Assembly: GCA_001312325.1 (NCBI GenBank)
Contig: BBDJ01000002.1
Coordinates: forward strand, 62,001 to 126,000
Source of the DNA: Lysinibacillus pakistanensis
GTDB taxonomy: Bacteria > Bacillota > Bacilli > Bacillales_A > Planococcaceae
Reading direction: 5' to 3'
DNA length: 64,000 nt
The position numbers and the translations under genes were made by a program. Under the pieces are notes generated by a model. That model was not told where the DNA came from. It worked only from the letters and a program-made list of their open reading frames with translations, and did no database searches. Shown here in pieces: positions 29,605-40,560 of this stretch. Every line of letters starts with the position of its first letter. Position 1 is the stretch's first letter.

Positions 29605-30862
29605 ATGGAATCTCAGATAACAAGAAAAGGCTTTTCAAAAGATTTTAACCTAATGGTGGTTGGGCAAATTATTTCAATTTTAGGATCTGCTCTTTTAAGG
29701 TTTGCTCTTTCACTTTATGTATTAGATATTACAGGTCGTGCAGATCTTTTTGCTGTACTATTTGCGATTTCAAGTATCCCGATTTTACTTGCACCACTTG
29801 GAGGAGCTATTGCTGACAGATTCAATCGACGTAATTTAATGGTACTATTTGATTTTGTCAGTAGTGTAATCGTGTTTATTTTTTTATTTTGGCTTATAAG
29901 TGATAGTAGTTCTATCGTCTTTATCGGTATCGTCATGGTGTTACTTTCACTTGTTAGTGCCATGTATACCCCAGCAGTTATGGCTAGTATCCCTGTACTT
30001 GTAGAAGAAGAGAAACTTGAGCAAGCAAATGGCATTGTCAATGGGATTCAAGCATTGTCGGGTGTAGCGGCTCCTGTGTTAGGAGGAATATTATACGGCA
30101 TGATTGGCTTAAAAGTGCTTGTCGTCATCAGTGGGGTGCTCTTTTTTTCTATCAGCCTTATTAGAGATGTTTATTACCATTCCATTTAATCAACGAGAAC
30201 AGGAGGGACATATTATTCCAACACTTATCAATGATTTGAAAGAGGGCTTTAGCTATGTATTAAAGCAATCTTTTATATTCAAATGCATGATTTTAGCAGC
30301 ATTATTAAATTTATTATTAACCCCATTGTTTGTTGTAGGTGTACCAATAATTCTCCGCGTCACAATGCAAAGTAGTGATACGTTATATGGGATAGCAATG
30401 GGATTAATCGATTTTGCTACTATTTTAGGGGCTTTATCGATGGGATACTTTGCAAAAAAAATGGGTATCAATAATTTGTATATTTGGATTTTCGTCACAG
30501 CCTTATTGATTGTTCCAATGGCCATTTCAGTTATGCCTATTATGCTTACGATTGGCTATTATCCTTCTTATATTGTTTTTGTCATCAGCACCCTTTTGAT
30601 AGCTATGATTATTACAGTTATTTCTATTTATGTTATTACAATTGTCCAAAAAGAAACACCAAATGAAAATTTAGGGAAGGTTATGGCGATTATTATTGCC
30701 GTTTCACAATGTATGGCACCAATTGGGCAAATATTGTATGGCTTACTATTTGAGGTATTTAGTAGTGAAATCTATGTTCCAATTTTAATAATTGGTGTAT
30801 TCATGGTGATCCTGGCTTTAGCAACCAACAGAATATTACGATTTGAAGAGAGAAATAATTAA
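29605..30862 (+). CDS. MFS efflux transporter, MefA/macrolide-efflux-like (frameshifted)
   Basis: About 419 residues, 12 membrane helices. MFS loop 2-3 appears as APLGGAIADRFNRRNLMVLFD and the fifth-helix antiporter-like region as EQANGIVNGIQALSGVAAPVLGG. ATG 29605 follows AAAGGGG. One T7 run near 30147 shifts the frame. It resembles enterobactin/macrolide-type exporters of Bacillota; substrate unknown. A TetR-type palindrome overlaps its promoter region. Confidence 0.85.
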
Positions 30863-30875
30863 CTTAGTACTTATG

Positions 30876-30903
30876 AGTCCCTTATATAGAAGGGACTTTT
30901 TTT
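30876..30903 (+). terminator. Terminator of the MFS gene
   Basis: AGTCCCTT (30876-30883) pairs with AAGGGACT (30890-30897), followed by a T run. Confidence 0.85.
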
Positions 30904-30943
30904 ATTACTCCAACGACATGAAAAACAAATCTTGGAGAAAAGC

Positions 30944-30974
30944 TTGACCTTCAAGTTGGTTGAAGGTTTACCAT
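30944..30974 (+). promoter_or_regulatory. MerR-type promoter with 19-bp spacer
   Basis: TTGACC (-35, 30944-30949) and TACCAT (-10, 30969-30974) are 19 bp apart, too long for unaided polymerase. The spacer carries the inverted repeat ACCTTCA (30947-30953) / TGAAGGT (30961-30967). This is the geometry of promoters activated by MerR-family proteins through DNA untwisting, and it lies directly before such a gene. Confidence 0.75.
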
Positions 30975-30996
30975 TGGAAATGAGAGGTGTGATGTT

Positions 30997-31761
30997 ATGA
31001 AAAAATATATGACCATTCAAGAGTTCTCTGAAAGAACAGGTATAGCCAAAAGCACTCTACGCTTTTATGAAACCAAAAATTTATTACTGCCAGAGGAAAG
31101 GAGCCTAAATGGCTATCGTGTGTATGCAGACAGCCAGATTGCAACTGTAAAATTAATATCCACTTTGCGTTTGGCGGATGTTCCTATTAATGAAATTCAA
31201 CATTATTTACAGGAGCAGAATGAAGCGGTTCGTCAAGAGATGATGCAAAAATGGATTCAACATATTAAGAGAAAAAGAGATTTATTGGATATTAGCCTGC
31301 GTTATTTAGAAAGTGATTCTATTCGAGAGGATATTTATTTAATTGATAAAAATGATGAAAAGATTATTTGGTATACAGCCAAATCGACGACAGGGAAATT
31401 TGGAGAAAGCTTTGCACAAAGAGCAAATGAATTAAAACAATTAAATATCCGTATTAAAAGCTACTATTTAAATTATTTATCAGGGCAAGACGAAATTAAA
31501 GCTCAAATTGGCTTTGGAGTTCCAGTAGACACAAATTTAAATATGCATATAGATTGTGATTTTATTGAACACATGCCTGCTTGTATATGTTTGGCACTAC
31601 CCTTTAAAGAGCATATGTCAACGATTAAGGATGGCTATATTAAATTACTACAATATGCTCTTCAACATAAATGGGTCCCTACCCGTTCCATTTTAGAGTG
31701 GTATCGAGGTGATGATTATACACAATTAGATTTATTGTTACCTGTTATTCAAATGGAGTAG
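30997..31761 (+). CDS. MerR-family regulator with C-terminal effector domain
   Basis: Intact, 254 residues. N-terminal winged helix MTIQEFSERTGIAKSTLRFYE with the RSLNGYRVYAD wing, a coiled-coil dimer helix to about residue 115, and a C-terminal half resembling the GyrI/BmrR ligand-binding fold (ends in IEHMPACICLALPFKEH... LLLPVIQM). Multidrug-type activator. It is followed after 30 bp by an RND pump gene, which it probably activates together with itself through the 19-bp-spacer promoter. Confidence 0.85.
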   Translation: MKKYMTIQEFSERTGIAKSTLRFYETKNLLLPEERSLNGYRVYADSQIATVKLISTLRLADVPINEIQHYLQEQNEAVRQEMMQKWIQHIKRKRDLLDISLRYLESDSIREDIYLIDKNDEKIIWYTAKSTTGKFGESFAQRANELKQLNIRIKSYYLNYLSGQDEIKAQIGFGVPVDTNLNMHIDCDFIEHMPACICLALPFKEHMSTIKDGYIKLLQYALQHKWVPTRSILEWYRGDDYTQLDLLLPVIQME

Positions 31762-31791
31762 TAAGACTTTACATAATTAGGAAGGTGTAAT

Positions 31792-34700
31792 ATGAAACGA
31801 TTTATCCATTTTACTATGAAAAATGCTTTAACAATGATATTAATAATACCTCTTTTTATTGCAGGAGGGATTTATTCATTAAAAACTTTACATATGGAGA
31901 AGTACCCCAACGTCGATATTCCATATTTGACAGTAATTATTCCTTTTCAGGGAGCCTCTCCAGAACAAGCTATGAATGATATTGGAAAGCAAATGGAAAG
32001 AGCGTTCCTCAAGCTTGAAGGAAGAAAAAAATGTTTACACGAACGGTGTTACGAATGCTGTCTATTCAACGATCGAATTTGATATGACAATGGATATGAA
32101 GGAAGCAGAGCGGCTTGTAAGGAGAAGTGTGGATAGTTTACAACTGCCTAAATTAGCAGGTGAACCTCAATATGAATTAACGAGACCTGGTGGAAATCCA
32201 ATGAGTTTCACAATGGGTATATATGGGCCAGAAAAAAATCGACGAAGTTCAAAAGTTTGTAAAGGACACAATACTCCCACGATTGACTGTTATAGAGGGT
32301 ATAAGTGACTTAGAATGGAGTGGAATAACAGAAAGGTCTGTATTTATACGACTTTTACCGCAAAAATTAATAACAAATGGTTTTACATTCAATGATGTAC
32401 GAGAAGCAATTGTAGCAAGTAATCTTTCTGTGCCAACTGGAGATATTACTATTTCAAATGAAATTTTACCAGTAAGAATAAATAGTACACTTACATCTAT
32501 TGAGGACATTAAAAATGTAAAGCTTTTTTTCGAAAGAAGGAGAATATACTGCAAAGACTTTAGGTGAAGTAGCTGAAGTAACAGATGAAAGTAAATATAC
32601 AAATAATATAACACGCATTAATGGCAAGGAGGGTGTTAGTTTCAGTATTATTACTGAGGGTGGTGCCGATGTAGTAGGAATTATTGATCAAGTTAAGAAG
32701 GAAATGGATTCTTTAGCTATTCCAGAAGATTATAAAGTGGAGATTTTGCACGATCAATCTATTGAAATTAATCAATCCGTTCATTCAATGCTCCGTGAAG
32801 TCTTTTTAGGTGCATTCATGACGGTTCTCATCACATTATTATTTTTAAAAAAATATTCGTTCGACTTTTATTGCCGTCATCTCAATCCCAGTTTCAATTT
32901 TTGCATCTTTTCTTTGGCTGAAAGCAATGGGATATACATTAAATATTATGACACTTGCTGGGATTGCTGTGGCAGTTGGACGAGTTGTAGATGATTCTAT
33001 CGTCGTTATTGAAAATATATTTAGGAGAGTAAGGGCATCAAAGGAAAGAGACGAAGAATTAATAGAACAAGCAACAAGTGAAGTTGCAACTGCGATAACT
33101 TCCTCAACCATAACAACCATTGCTGTTTTTCTTCCACTTGCTTTTGTACCAGGAATTGTAGGTGGTTTTTTTCAAGCCACTAGCATGGACCATTGTCATT
33201 TCATTGTTAATCTCTTTAATGGTTGCCGTCACTATTGTACCAATATTGTCAAAGGTCTTTTTATTAAAGACTACGCCTAAACTCTCACATGAGAATGTCC
33301 TTCAAAAGTGGTATCGTAAAAGTTTAACTTGGACTTTGCATCACCGTCTGATTACTTTATTTGCTGCACTAGTAATTTTAATAGGCACTACTGTTAGCAT
33401 TGCACCCAAGCTAGGGACAACCTTTCTACCACAGGAGAAAGTGAACAATTTCAAGGTTGAATTGACAATGCAAAATGGAACTTCCTTAGAAAAAGCAACT
33501 GATGTGGTTAGTAAAGTAGAAAATATATTATTAAATCAAAAGGAAATCAATCTTATACATACAGTTATTAATCCGCAATCCAAAAATGCAACGATTTCTT
33601 TTGTAGTCAATGATTCTGTTAAGGAATTGTATGAATATGTTAGTAATTTGCAACTACAGTTAACAACAATAAGTGAACCTAAGGAAATGAAGGTATCAGG
33701 TATTGGAGGAATTATTGGAGGGGCAGAAAACAAATATACGTTAGTAGTAAATGGTACTAATTTAGAAGAAATAAAAAGAGCGAGTGAGCAGATAACAGCC
33801 GCTTTAAAGAAAGTGCAAGGTATGGAGAATGTGACAACATCTTTAGAGGCGGAAGTGCCTGAAATCATTGTTGATTTGGATGATACGAAACTTGCCGAGA
33901 AAAGAATGATGCCAGCAATGGTTGCACAAAATCTTCGAGCACTCATTAATGGCGATGTAGTCACAACTTTGCAAGCTGCTGATGAAATTAAAGAAGTGAA
34001 TCTAGGATTAAAAATGGATGAGATGACTTCGCTTAAAGATTTAGGAAAGGTTCAAATCAGTAATGTAATGGGAATTCCCGTCAAGCTGAATGAAATAGGA
34101 GAACTAAAAAGAGTTCATAATATCACTTCAATTTCTCATTTAAATGGTGAAGAATATATTATGGTGTATGGAACCATTACTGATGAAAAATAGGAGATGT
34201 AACTGCTCAGGCAGATAAGATGATTAATAAACTACAGCTTCCTGAGAATATTAGCTATTATAAAGAAGGTGTGTCAGCTTCAATGGATGATGGTTTCAGG
34301 GATTTATCAATTGCCATAGGAATTAGTATATTTTTAGTATATTTGGTACTGGTATTCACCTTTAAGGAAGGAAAAGCCCCATTTGTTATCTTGTTTGCGA
34401 TTCCGTTCTCAGTTATAGGTGCAGTAATAGGTCTTTATATTGTAAAGGAACCGATTGGAATGCCTGCAATGATTGGTTTACTAATGTTAAATGGGATTGT
34501 TGTAACGAATGCAATCGTACTAATTGATAAGGTGAAGCAATTCGAAAGAAGTGGCATGACCAAACAATCAGCTTTAGTGGAAGCAGGCGTTATACGTATT
34601 CGTCCTATTTTAATGACAGCTATTGCTACAATGGGAGCATTAGTACCCATGGCAATTTCGAATGAAACTGGCATGGTATCAAAATCACTTTCTGTTGTAG

Positions 34701-34802
34701 TGATAGGTGGGCTATTTACTTCTACTTTTTTTAACACTGTTTATTGTACCTATACTTTATAGCCTATTTCAAAAGAATAAAAAATCACTATGCCATATTT
34801 AA
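31792..34802 (+). CDS. RND-family efflux transporter, SwrC/YerP-like (many frameshifts)
   Basis: About 1000 residues, the full RND length. Opens with IHFTMKNALTMILIIPLFIAGGIYSL and ALHMEKYPNVDIP-like sequence, has the membrane-core GIAVAVGRVVDDSIVVIENIFRR (proton-relay Asp region), and a second set in IGMPAMIGLLMLNGIVVTNAIVL. At least seven A/T-run shifts occur (near 32020, 32230, 32523, 32850, 33168, 34189 and 34727). Correcting them yields one protein ending at 34802. Gram-positive members export surfactants or drugs. It is co-transcribed with the MerR gene. Confidence 0.85.
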
Positions 34803-34816
34803 AAATTTTACGACAG

Positions 34817-34863
34817 AAAAGCGCAAGAAATCAACGTTTCTAAAATGATTTCTTACGCTTTTT
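34817..34863. terminator. Bidirectional terminator between RND and oxidase genes
   Basis: AAAAGCGCAAGAAATC (34817-34832) pairs with GATTTCTTACGCTTTT (34847-34862) with one mismatch. A's on the left and T's on the right suit both directions. Confidence 0.8.
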
Positions 34864-34908
34864 AGTTTTGACCAGTTTGATCCAGACCTTTTAAAAATAA
34901 TGTTTTCG

Positions 34909-36752
34909 CTAGTACCATTTTCTCCTAGGCCTAGTTGACATTCTTTCCTGGGGTTGAACCTTAGCTGATGGGAAAATCGGTTGAGGGATTTTACGTATAT
35001 CTGTTTCCTGATGAACAATTGTCTGTTTATCTTCCTCCTCCAGACGAACGCTACGATCCTCAGTTGCTTGACTAAGACCTGAATCATTACTTAAAAGAGG
35101 TGTTGTTTGCTGATTGCTGTTTTCAATAATAGCAACAGTTTCTTGATGCTCAGATGGAGAATGTTCTATTTCAGCTTCGGCATGAGGCTGCTGCACAGGA
35201 TGAACATCCTTCATCACAAGGATTGGTCGCATCATATCATGGTCTTCGTGCTCAAGAAAATGACAATGCCACATATAATGACCGATATGATCTTTCCAGT
35301 GCATAATAATTTTCGTCACTTTTCCTGCATCTGCTTTGACGGTATCCTTCCAGCCTTGTTCGTAGTCACGAGGTTCTTCAGGAGGTCCTGTAAATTCCAG
35401 CCTTCCTTCATTTTGATATAGCTCCAAATCAAATGGACGTCTTTCCACTATTTTGAATTGTATTAAATGCAAATGAATAGGATGGATGAACGGTGTGGCA
35501 TTAATAAAATTCCACATCTCTATGCTATCAAGTGCAGGTTTTTCTGTGGCAGGATCATGGTACATCCGATTATTTAACAAAAGCATCGGTCGACCAAATT
35601 CATCCGTTGTAGCGGTTAAAGGTAGTTGTCTCTCGATATGTGCATGGTGAGGGTGCAAATCCATTGAAACGGCAAGCATTTCTGGGATTTCACTAATATC
35701 TTCACATTTTAAAGGAAGAGTAACTTTGAATTGCATAATAACGTTTGTATGCTCATCGATGAAATCCTCATCAGAATTGACTAATAGTATTTCCTGCCCG
35801 TCACAATTAGAGAAATCAATAATGACATCTGTACGTTCAGCTGGTAGTAATTCCACAGATTGTATTTCTCGGGGTGCTGTTAAAAAACCGCCATCTGTCC
35901 CAATTTGAATCATTGGTTCTCCATTTGAAAGGCTGATGACATATCCTCTTCTATTGGAGCCATTTAGAAAACGAAATCTATATTTACGAGGTTCGACATT
36001 TAAAAAAAGGCCATACCTTACCGTTTACAACGATTGTATTCCCCACAAATCCAGGCGTAATTGATGGATGGACGGGAACTGGAAATGGTGGCTCATCAGG
36101 ATAGAATAGTGAACCATCTTCATTAAACGATTTATCTTGAATTAAAATTGGATATTCGTAGTCACCACAGGGCAAATTAGAACGCTCCTCAAGGGCATCC
36201 CGCAAGAGATAAAAGCCCGCTAACCCTGCATAAACATTTAAGCGTGTTAGTGCCATTGCATGGTCATGGTACCACATTGTTGTACCAGGTTGATGATTTG
36301 TATATTCATGTACTTCTTTATTGAATTTTGGTCCCGTATGCATATAGTCTCTTGTGTACCATGCTTCTGGATGACCATCGCTTTCCCAATCTACATTTGC
36401 GCCATGTAAATGAGTGACTGTTCTTACCTCTTGGGAATCATTGGCAGCATGAAGCGTAAAATCAACTGGTAGAAAATGCTTTGTAGGTAATAGATTTTTA
36501 TATCTGACGTAAATTGTTTTGTCTTTTTTTAGCTTCAATCGTCGGACCAGGATAAAGCCCGTTATAGCCCCAAATGATGGATTTTGGGAAATCCTTATGA
36601 AAACAGTGCTCTGCCTGTATCATTTGTAACTCATAATAATCTTTTCGTTGTTGACCTCTATAATATTTTGGTTTAGCAGTGCTTGGTTTCGGTAGCTCAT
36701 CAACAAATTTTGGAATAGTAGCTGGATCAGCAGGATTAATATTCATGGTCAA
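34909..36752 (-). CDS. Multicopper oxidase, CotA/bilirubin-oxidase type (frameshifted)
   Basis: About 613 residues. All four copper motifs are present: THLHGANV, WYHDHAMAL, IHPIHLHLIQF and HYMWHCHFLEHEDHDMM. CotA is a laccase of the spore coat outer layer, and the start MNINPADPATIPKFVDELP is CotA-like. After the last copper motif there is an extra tail of about 100 residues rich in Glu, Gln, Ser and Pro, ending in basic RPRRKWY; Bacillus CotA (about 513 residues) lacks it. Shifts near 36520 (T7) and 36003 (A6-7). Start TTG 36752 or ATG 36746. Confidence 0.88.
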
Positions 36753-37107
36753 AACATCACATCCCTTTTTTGAGTACTTTAGATAGCTAATTACTTCATC
36801 ATATGGGTGAAAACAATAGGCAACTAGGACAATAATGGAGAAAATTTGTGCAAATATGAAAAAATATCTACCCTTCAGTAATGGATGTGTGATATTGATT
36901 TCAAGGAATAGTGAAGGAAGTTAAATAATCATTGCCATGTAGATGAAGAACGGATTGCTTGATGCAAGATTGTAGGAATATTTTCTACTATTCTATAAAT
37001 TATCAATCAGTAAAATTTGGTAAATGTTGAAAAGTACGGACGACAGGATACAGTTGTTTTATAATGGATATATTAGTTAATCTGGGGTTAGGAGAAGTGG
37101 TGATACG
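36753..37107. other. Intergenic stretch without recognisable gene
   Basis: About 350 bp between the divergent oxidase and diguanylate cyclase genes. It should hold both promoters. On the minus strand CATATGATG about 36800 could be a sporulation -10 element for the oxidase, but I cannot establish it. No RNA seen. Confidence 0.35.
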
Positions 37108-38532
37108 TTGGAATTAACATTAGAACAATTAAATAAAACAATAATGGAAATGCGAACAAAGGGTCTTTTAACGGAAGCATTAGCCCTTGCTGAACAAGGT
37201 CTATTAGTAGCAATAGAGAATCAAAATTTTCAACATGGACTGGATTTATATTCTCAAAAGATATTAATACACTTCGCGCTAGGAAATACATTAAGTATGG
37301 TGAGCCTTATTCCTGAATATGAAGCGTCTTGCCAAAAATATGGTACTGCAAAAGACTTCATGCATTATTACCTTGTAATGTCTTTATTATATGATGCAGT
37401 TGGTTTTAGAGAAAAAACAATCGAAATGACAAAAAGGTCGATTGACTATGCACATGAACTTAACGATTTAATTATGCTTGTTCGAGGTCATAATAATTTA
37501 TGTTACCTAGAGGTTGAGAAAGGCTGCAATGATGAAGCACTACAAGCTGGTTTACTGGCTAGAAAATACAATCAGCAAATATTGAGGAAGCTACCTGAAT
37601 TAGCGAGGTTACATGATATTCGTATTAATAATAATTTAGCTGATGTTTATATTTTTGAGGGAGATTTTTACACAGCACAGACTTTATTAGACAATACGTT
37701 GAATTCACCGATTATTCAGCACCATAATCGTGAAAGGGTGGCTGCTTTGTTTGGATATGGGTTTTTATATGAAAAACAAGATAATTTAAAAGAGGCAGTG
37801 AACTATTACAAACAGTCAATAGCGCTGGCACAATCGTATGGGGATAATGCTATAACCAAGAAAGTAATGCGTTTGCTTTTAAATGTACTGTACCAGTTGA
37901 ATTGGCGAGATGAAATTTTTGAAGTACAGCGTGCATATATTGAGCTTTCTGAAAAAATGAGCGCAGATAATTTGCTACAGCAGGTGATGAACTTAGAATT
38001 TAATCGTCATAAGGAAAAGCTTGAAAAAAAAGCACTCTATGATCCTTTAACGGGTGTCTTAAATCGGCATTTCCTTGATGTTGAGATTAATGAAAGGCTA
38101 TATGAGGCAAAAATCAACAGGAAATTTGTTGGTCTGGCTGTTTTAGATCTTGATTATTTTAAATCGTATAACGATACGTATGGACACTTATTTGGTGATC
38201 GTGTGTTACAAATTCTTGCGACTGGCCTATGTAATTTTTTACAGAAAGAAGATGCGGAGATTATTCGTTTTGGTGGTGATGAATTTGTCATTTGTATTCG
38301 TCATAAGCAGAAAGAATATGTAAATAAACTGTTCAAAGCTATGCATACCTATTTACTTACATTAACACTGGATCAACATACTGAAAGTGAAACACTAAAG
38401 GTTAGCATGGGCGCATGTATTAATAATCAGAAAAATTATGACTTTAAAACTTTATTTGAGCATGCGGATCAATGTTTATACCGAGCTAAAAAAAATGGAC
38501 GGACTACCTGTATTATTAAAGGATTGCAATAA
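37108..38532 (+). CDS. TPR-containing GGDEF diguanylate cyclase
   Basis: Intact, 474 residues, cytosolic. Residues 1-300 are helical repeats of the TPR type (several 34-residue units, e.g. ALFGYGFLYEKQDNLKEAVN), probably a protein-interaction or sensing region. Residues 305-474 are a GGDEF domain with DPLTGVLNRHFLD, LDLDYFKSYNDTYGH and an intact FGGDEF (about 388-393), so it should make cyclic di-GMP. The inhibitory RxxD site five residues before GGDEF reads QKED, so product inhibition is probably lost. TTG 37108 follows AGGAG. Its A8 runs stay in frame, unlike most others in the window. Confidence 0.92.
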   Translation: MELTLEQLNKTIMEMRTKGLLTEALALAEQGLLVAIENQNFQHGLDLYSQKILIHFALGNTLSMVSLIPEYEASCQKYGTAKDFMHYYLVMSLLYDAVGFREKTIEMTKRSIDYAHELNDLIMLVRGHNNLCYLEVEKGCNDEALQAGLLARKYNQQILRKLPELARLHDIRINNNLADVYIFEGDFYTAQTLLDNTLNSPIIQHHNRERVAALFGYGFLYEKQDNLKEAVNYYKQSIALAQSYGDNAITKKVMRLLLNVLYQLNWRDEIFEVQRAYIELSEKMSADNLLQQVMNLEFNRHKEKLEKKALYDPLTGVLNRHFLDVEINERLYEAKINRKFVGLAVLDLDYFKSYNDTYGHLFGDRVLQILATGLCNFLQKEDAEIIRFGGDEFVICIRHKQKEYVNKLFKAMHTYLLTLTLDQHTESETLKVSMGACINNQKNYDFKTLFEHADQCLYRAKKNGRTTCIIKGLQ

Positions 38533-38540
38533 ATATTTTT

Positions 38541-38574
38541 AATTCCTATTTGATTAGTGAATAGGAATTTTTTT
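38541..38574 (+). terminator. Terminator of the diguanylate cyclase gene
   Basis: AATTCCTATT (38541-38550) pairs with AATAGGAATT (38560-38569), followed by T7. Confidence 0.85.
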
Positions 38575-38742
38575 ACGTTGAAAAGGCTGTCACTTTTTAT
38601 CAAAAATCGAAAAATAAAAATAACTATTCGAATCATTTGAAAACCTTATTCTAGCAACGTACAATATATGAAATTAAGAAACACGACATGACAAAATTGT
38701 TGTATAATGTTGTGGTATGAGGAAAGAAAGCAGGTTGACAAA

Positions 38743-38841
38743 ATGGAGAGCAAAATGAAAGGTTACGTAGCTTTTAACATGCTAAATCAGGCAATCGAGT
38801 TAAAGCATAAGCTAGATGTGAAATATAAGGTGAATAAATGA
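38743..38841 (+). CDS. Small unknown protein upstream of ypmB
   Basis: 32 residues (MESKMKGYVAFNMLNQAIEL...), overlapping the ypmB start by four bases (ATGA), which suggests coupled translation. GAGGAAAG lies before the ATG and a TATAAT box at 38703. In Bacillus the small gene ypmA precedes ypmB, but I cannot confirm homology. It could also be a leader peptide. Confidence 0.5.
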   Translation: MESKMKGYVAFNMLNQAIELKHKLDVKYKVNK

Positions 38842-39321
38842 AAAACTGGTTGATTTTCATTTCTGTCTTTATGGTTTCATTGTCACTTGTCATAGGTATT
38901 TTAGTATTATGGAAAGCCGAGGCTCCGTTCCGTTCAATTGAAGAGAAGGCTGAACAGTTGGCACTTGATGCCAAAGCCCTTGCAGTCGTTTCGGAGTCCT
39001 ACACATATAATGGCAAACATTCGTATGTTACTGTATTTGGAGTAGACGAATATGGTGATAAAAAAAGCTGTCTTTGTTCCTACGAATCTAGATGCTGATT
39101 CAATTCAGGAAGTATTTTTGAAAGATGGTATTAACGAAAAGCAAGCATTATCGGTTTTTAAAAAAGAAGGAAATGTACAGAAGGTACTCAATATGAAATT
39201 AGGCTATGAGGAGCCCGGTGCTGTTTGGGAAATTTCGTACCTAAACGATCACGATAAGCTCAACTATGTCTATATTATGTTTGAGGACGGCGATTGGTGG
39301 AAGCGCATTACGAATTTATAA
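38838..39321 (+). CDS. ypmB: YpmB-like membrane-anchored protein (frameshifted)
   Basis: About 160 residues. One N-terminal membrane anchor (WLIFISVFMVSLSLVIGILVLW) followed by an outside domain with PepSY-like character (YEEPGAVWEISYLNDHDKLNYVYIMF). Position directly before aspB and asnS is that of Bacillus ypmB. The A6-7 run near 39062 shifts the frame once. Function unknown; probably cell-envelope associated. Confidence 0.8.
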
Positions 39322-39337
39322 GAGGAGTAGATTCCAA

Positions 39338-40532
39338 ATGAAAAATTTATTAGCAAACCGTGTAAAAACTTTAACACCATCTTCAACTTTAGCCATTACT
39401 GCAAAAGCTAAAGCATTAAAAGAGCAAGGGATTGATGTCATTGGTCTAGGGGCTGGTGAACCAGACTTTAACACGCCGCAAAATATTTTAAATGCTGCCA
39501 TTGACTCAATGGAGAAAGGTTTTACAAAATATACACCAGCTGGCGGACTTCCAGTACTTAAGCAGGCGATTATTGATAAATTACAACGCGACAACAACCT
39601 TACATATAAGGCTAATGAAATCATTGTTGGTGTTGGTGCAAAGCATATTCTCTACACATTATTCCAAGTTATTTTAAACGAGGGTGATGAAGTCATCATT
39701 CCAATCCCTTATTGGGTATCCTATCCTGAGCAAGTAAAGCTAGCTGGTGGAGTTCCTGTTTACGTTGAAGGTACAAGAGAGCAGGGCTATAAAATTACAG
39801 CGGATCAATTAAGAGCTGCTGTAACAGATAAAACAAAAGCAGTGATTATAAACTCTCCTAGCAATCCATCAGGTATGATTTATTCTCGTGAAGAGCTAGC
39901 AGAACTTGCTGCTGTTGCAGAAGAAAAAGATATTTTAATCGTGTCAGATGAAATTTATGAGAAGCTTGTATACAATGGTATAGAGCATTTTTCAATTGCA
40001 CAACTTTCTGCTGCAGTGAAAGCACGTACAATCGTTGTAAACGGTGTAGCAAAATCTCACTCTATGACAGGCTGGCGTATCGGGTATGCGGCAGGTAATG
40101 CAGACATTATTAAACCAATGACTGATCTTGCATCACACTCTACATCAAACGCAACAACAACTGCACAATATGCAACAGTGGAGGCATATAATGGACCACA
40201 GGACACAGTAGAAGAAATGCGCCAAGCTTTCGAATCTCGTCTTGAAAAAAATCTATCCACAGGTAAGTGCAATTCCTGGCTTCCATGTGTTAAAACCACA
40301 GGGTGCATTCTACTTATTACCAGACGTAGCAGAGGCTATGGCTCATACTGGGTACGATTCAGTGGATGCATTTGCTGCGGCTATTTTAACAGAAGCAAAC
40401 GTAGCAGTGATTCCAGGCTCTGGCTTTGGTGCACCAACTACAATGCGATTATCTTATGCTACATCTTTAGAACTATTAGAAGAGGCAGTCCGCCGTATTG
40501 ATGCATTTGTCAAATCAAAATGGCAAGACTAA
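39338..40532 (+). CDS. aspB: Aspartate aminotransferase (frameshifted)
   Basis: PLP enzyme that interconverts aspartate and oxaloacetate. The cofactor lysine lies in [17 protein letters not shown], the PLP-phosphate and substrate loops in INSPSNPSG and [11 protein letters not shown], and the substrate-carboxylate Arg in [10 protein letters not shown]. Length about 397. A7 near 40246 shifts the frame (LEKK|IYPQ). ATG 39338 follows AGAGGAG. Part of the conserved Bacillus order ypmB-aspB-asnS. Confidence 0.93.
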
Positions 40533-40560
40533 TCCTTCTAACCAACTTTGGAGGATTTCT

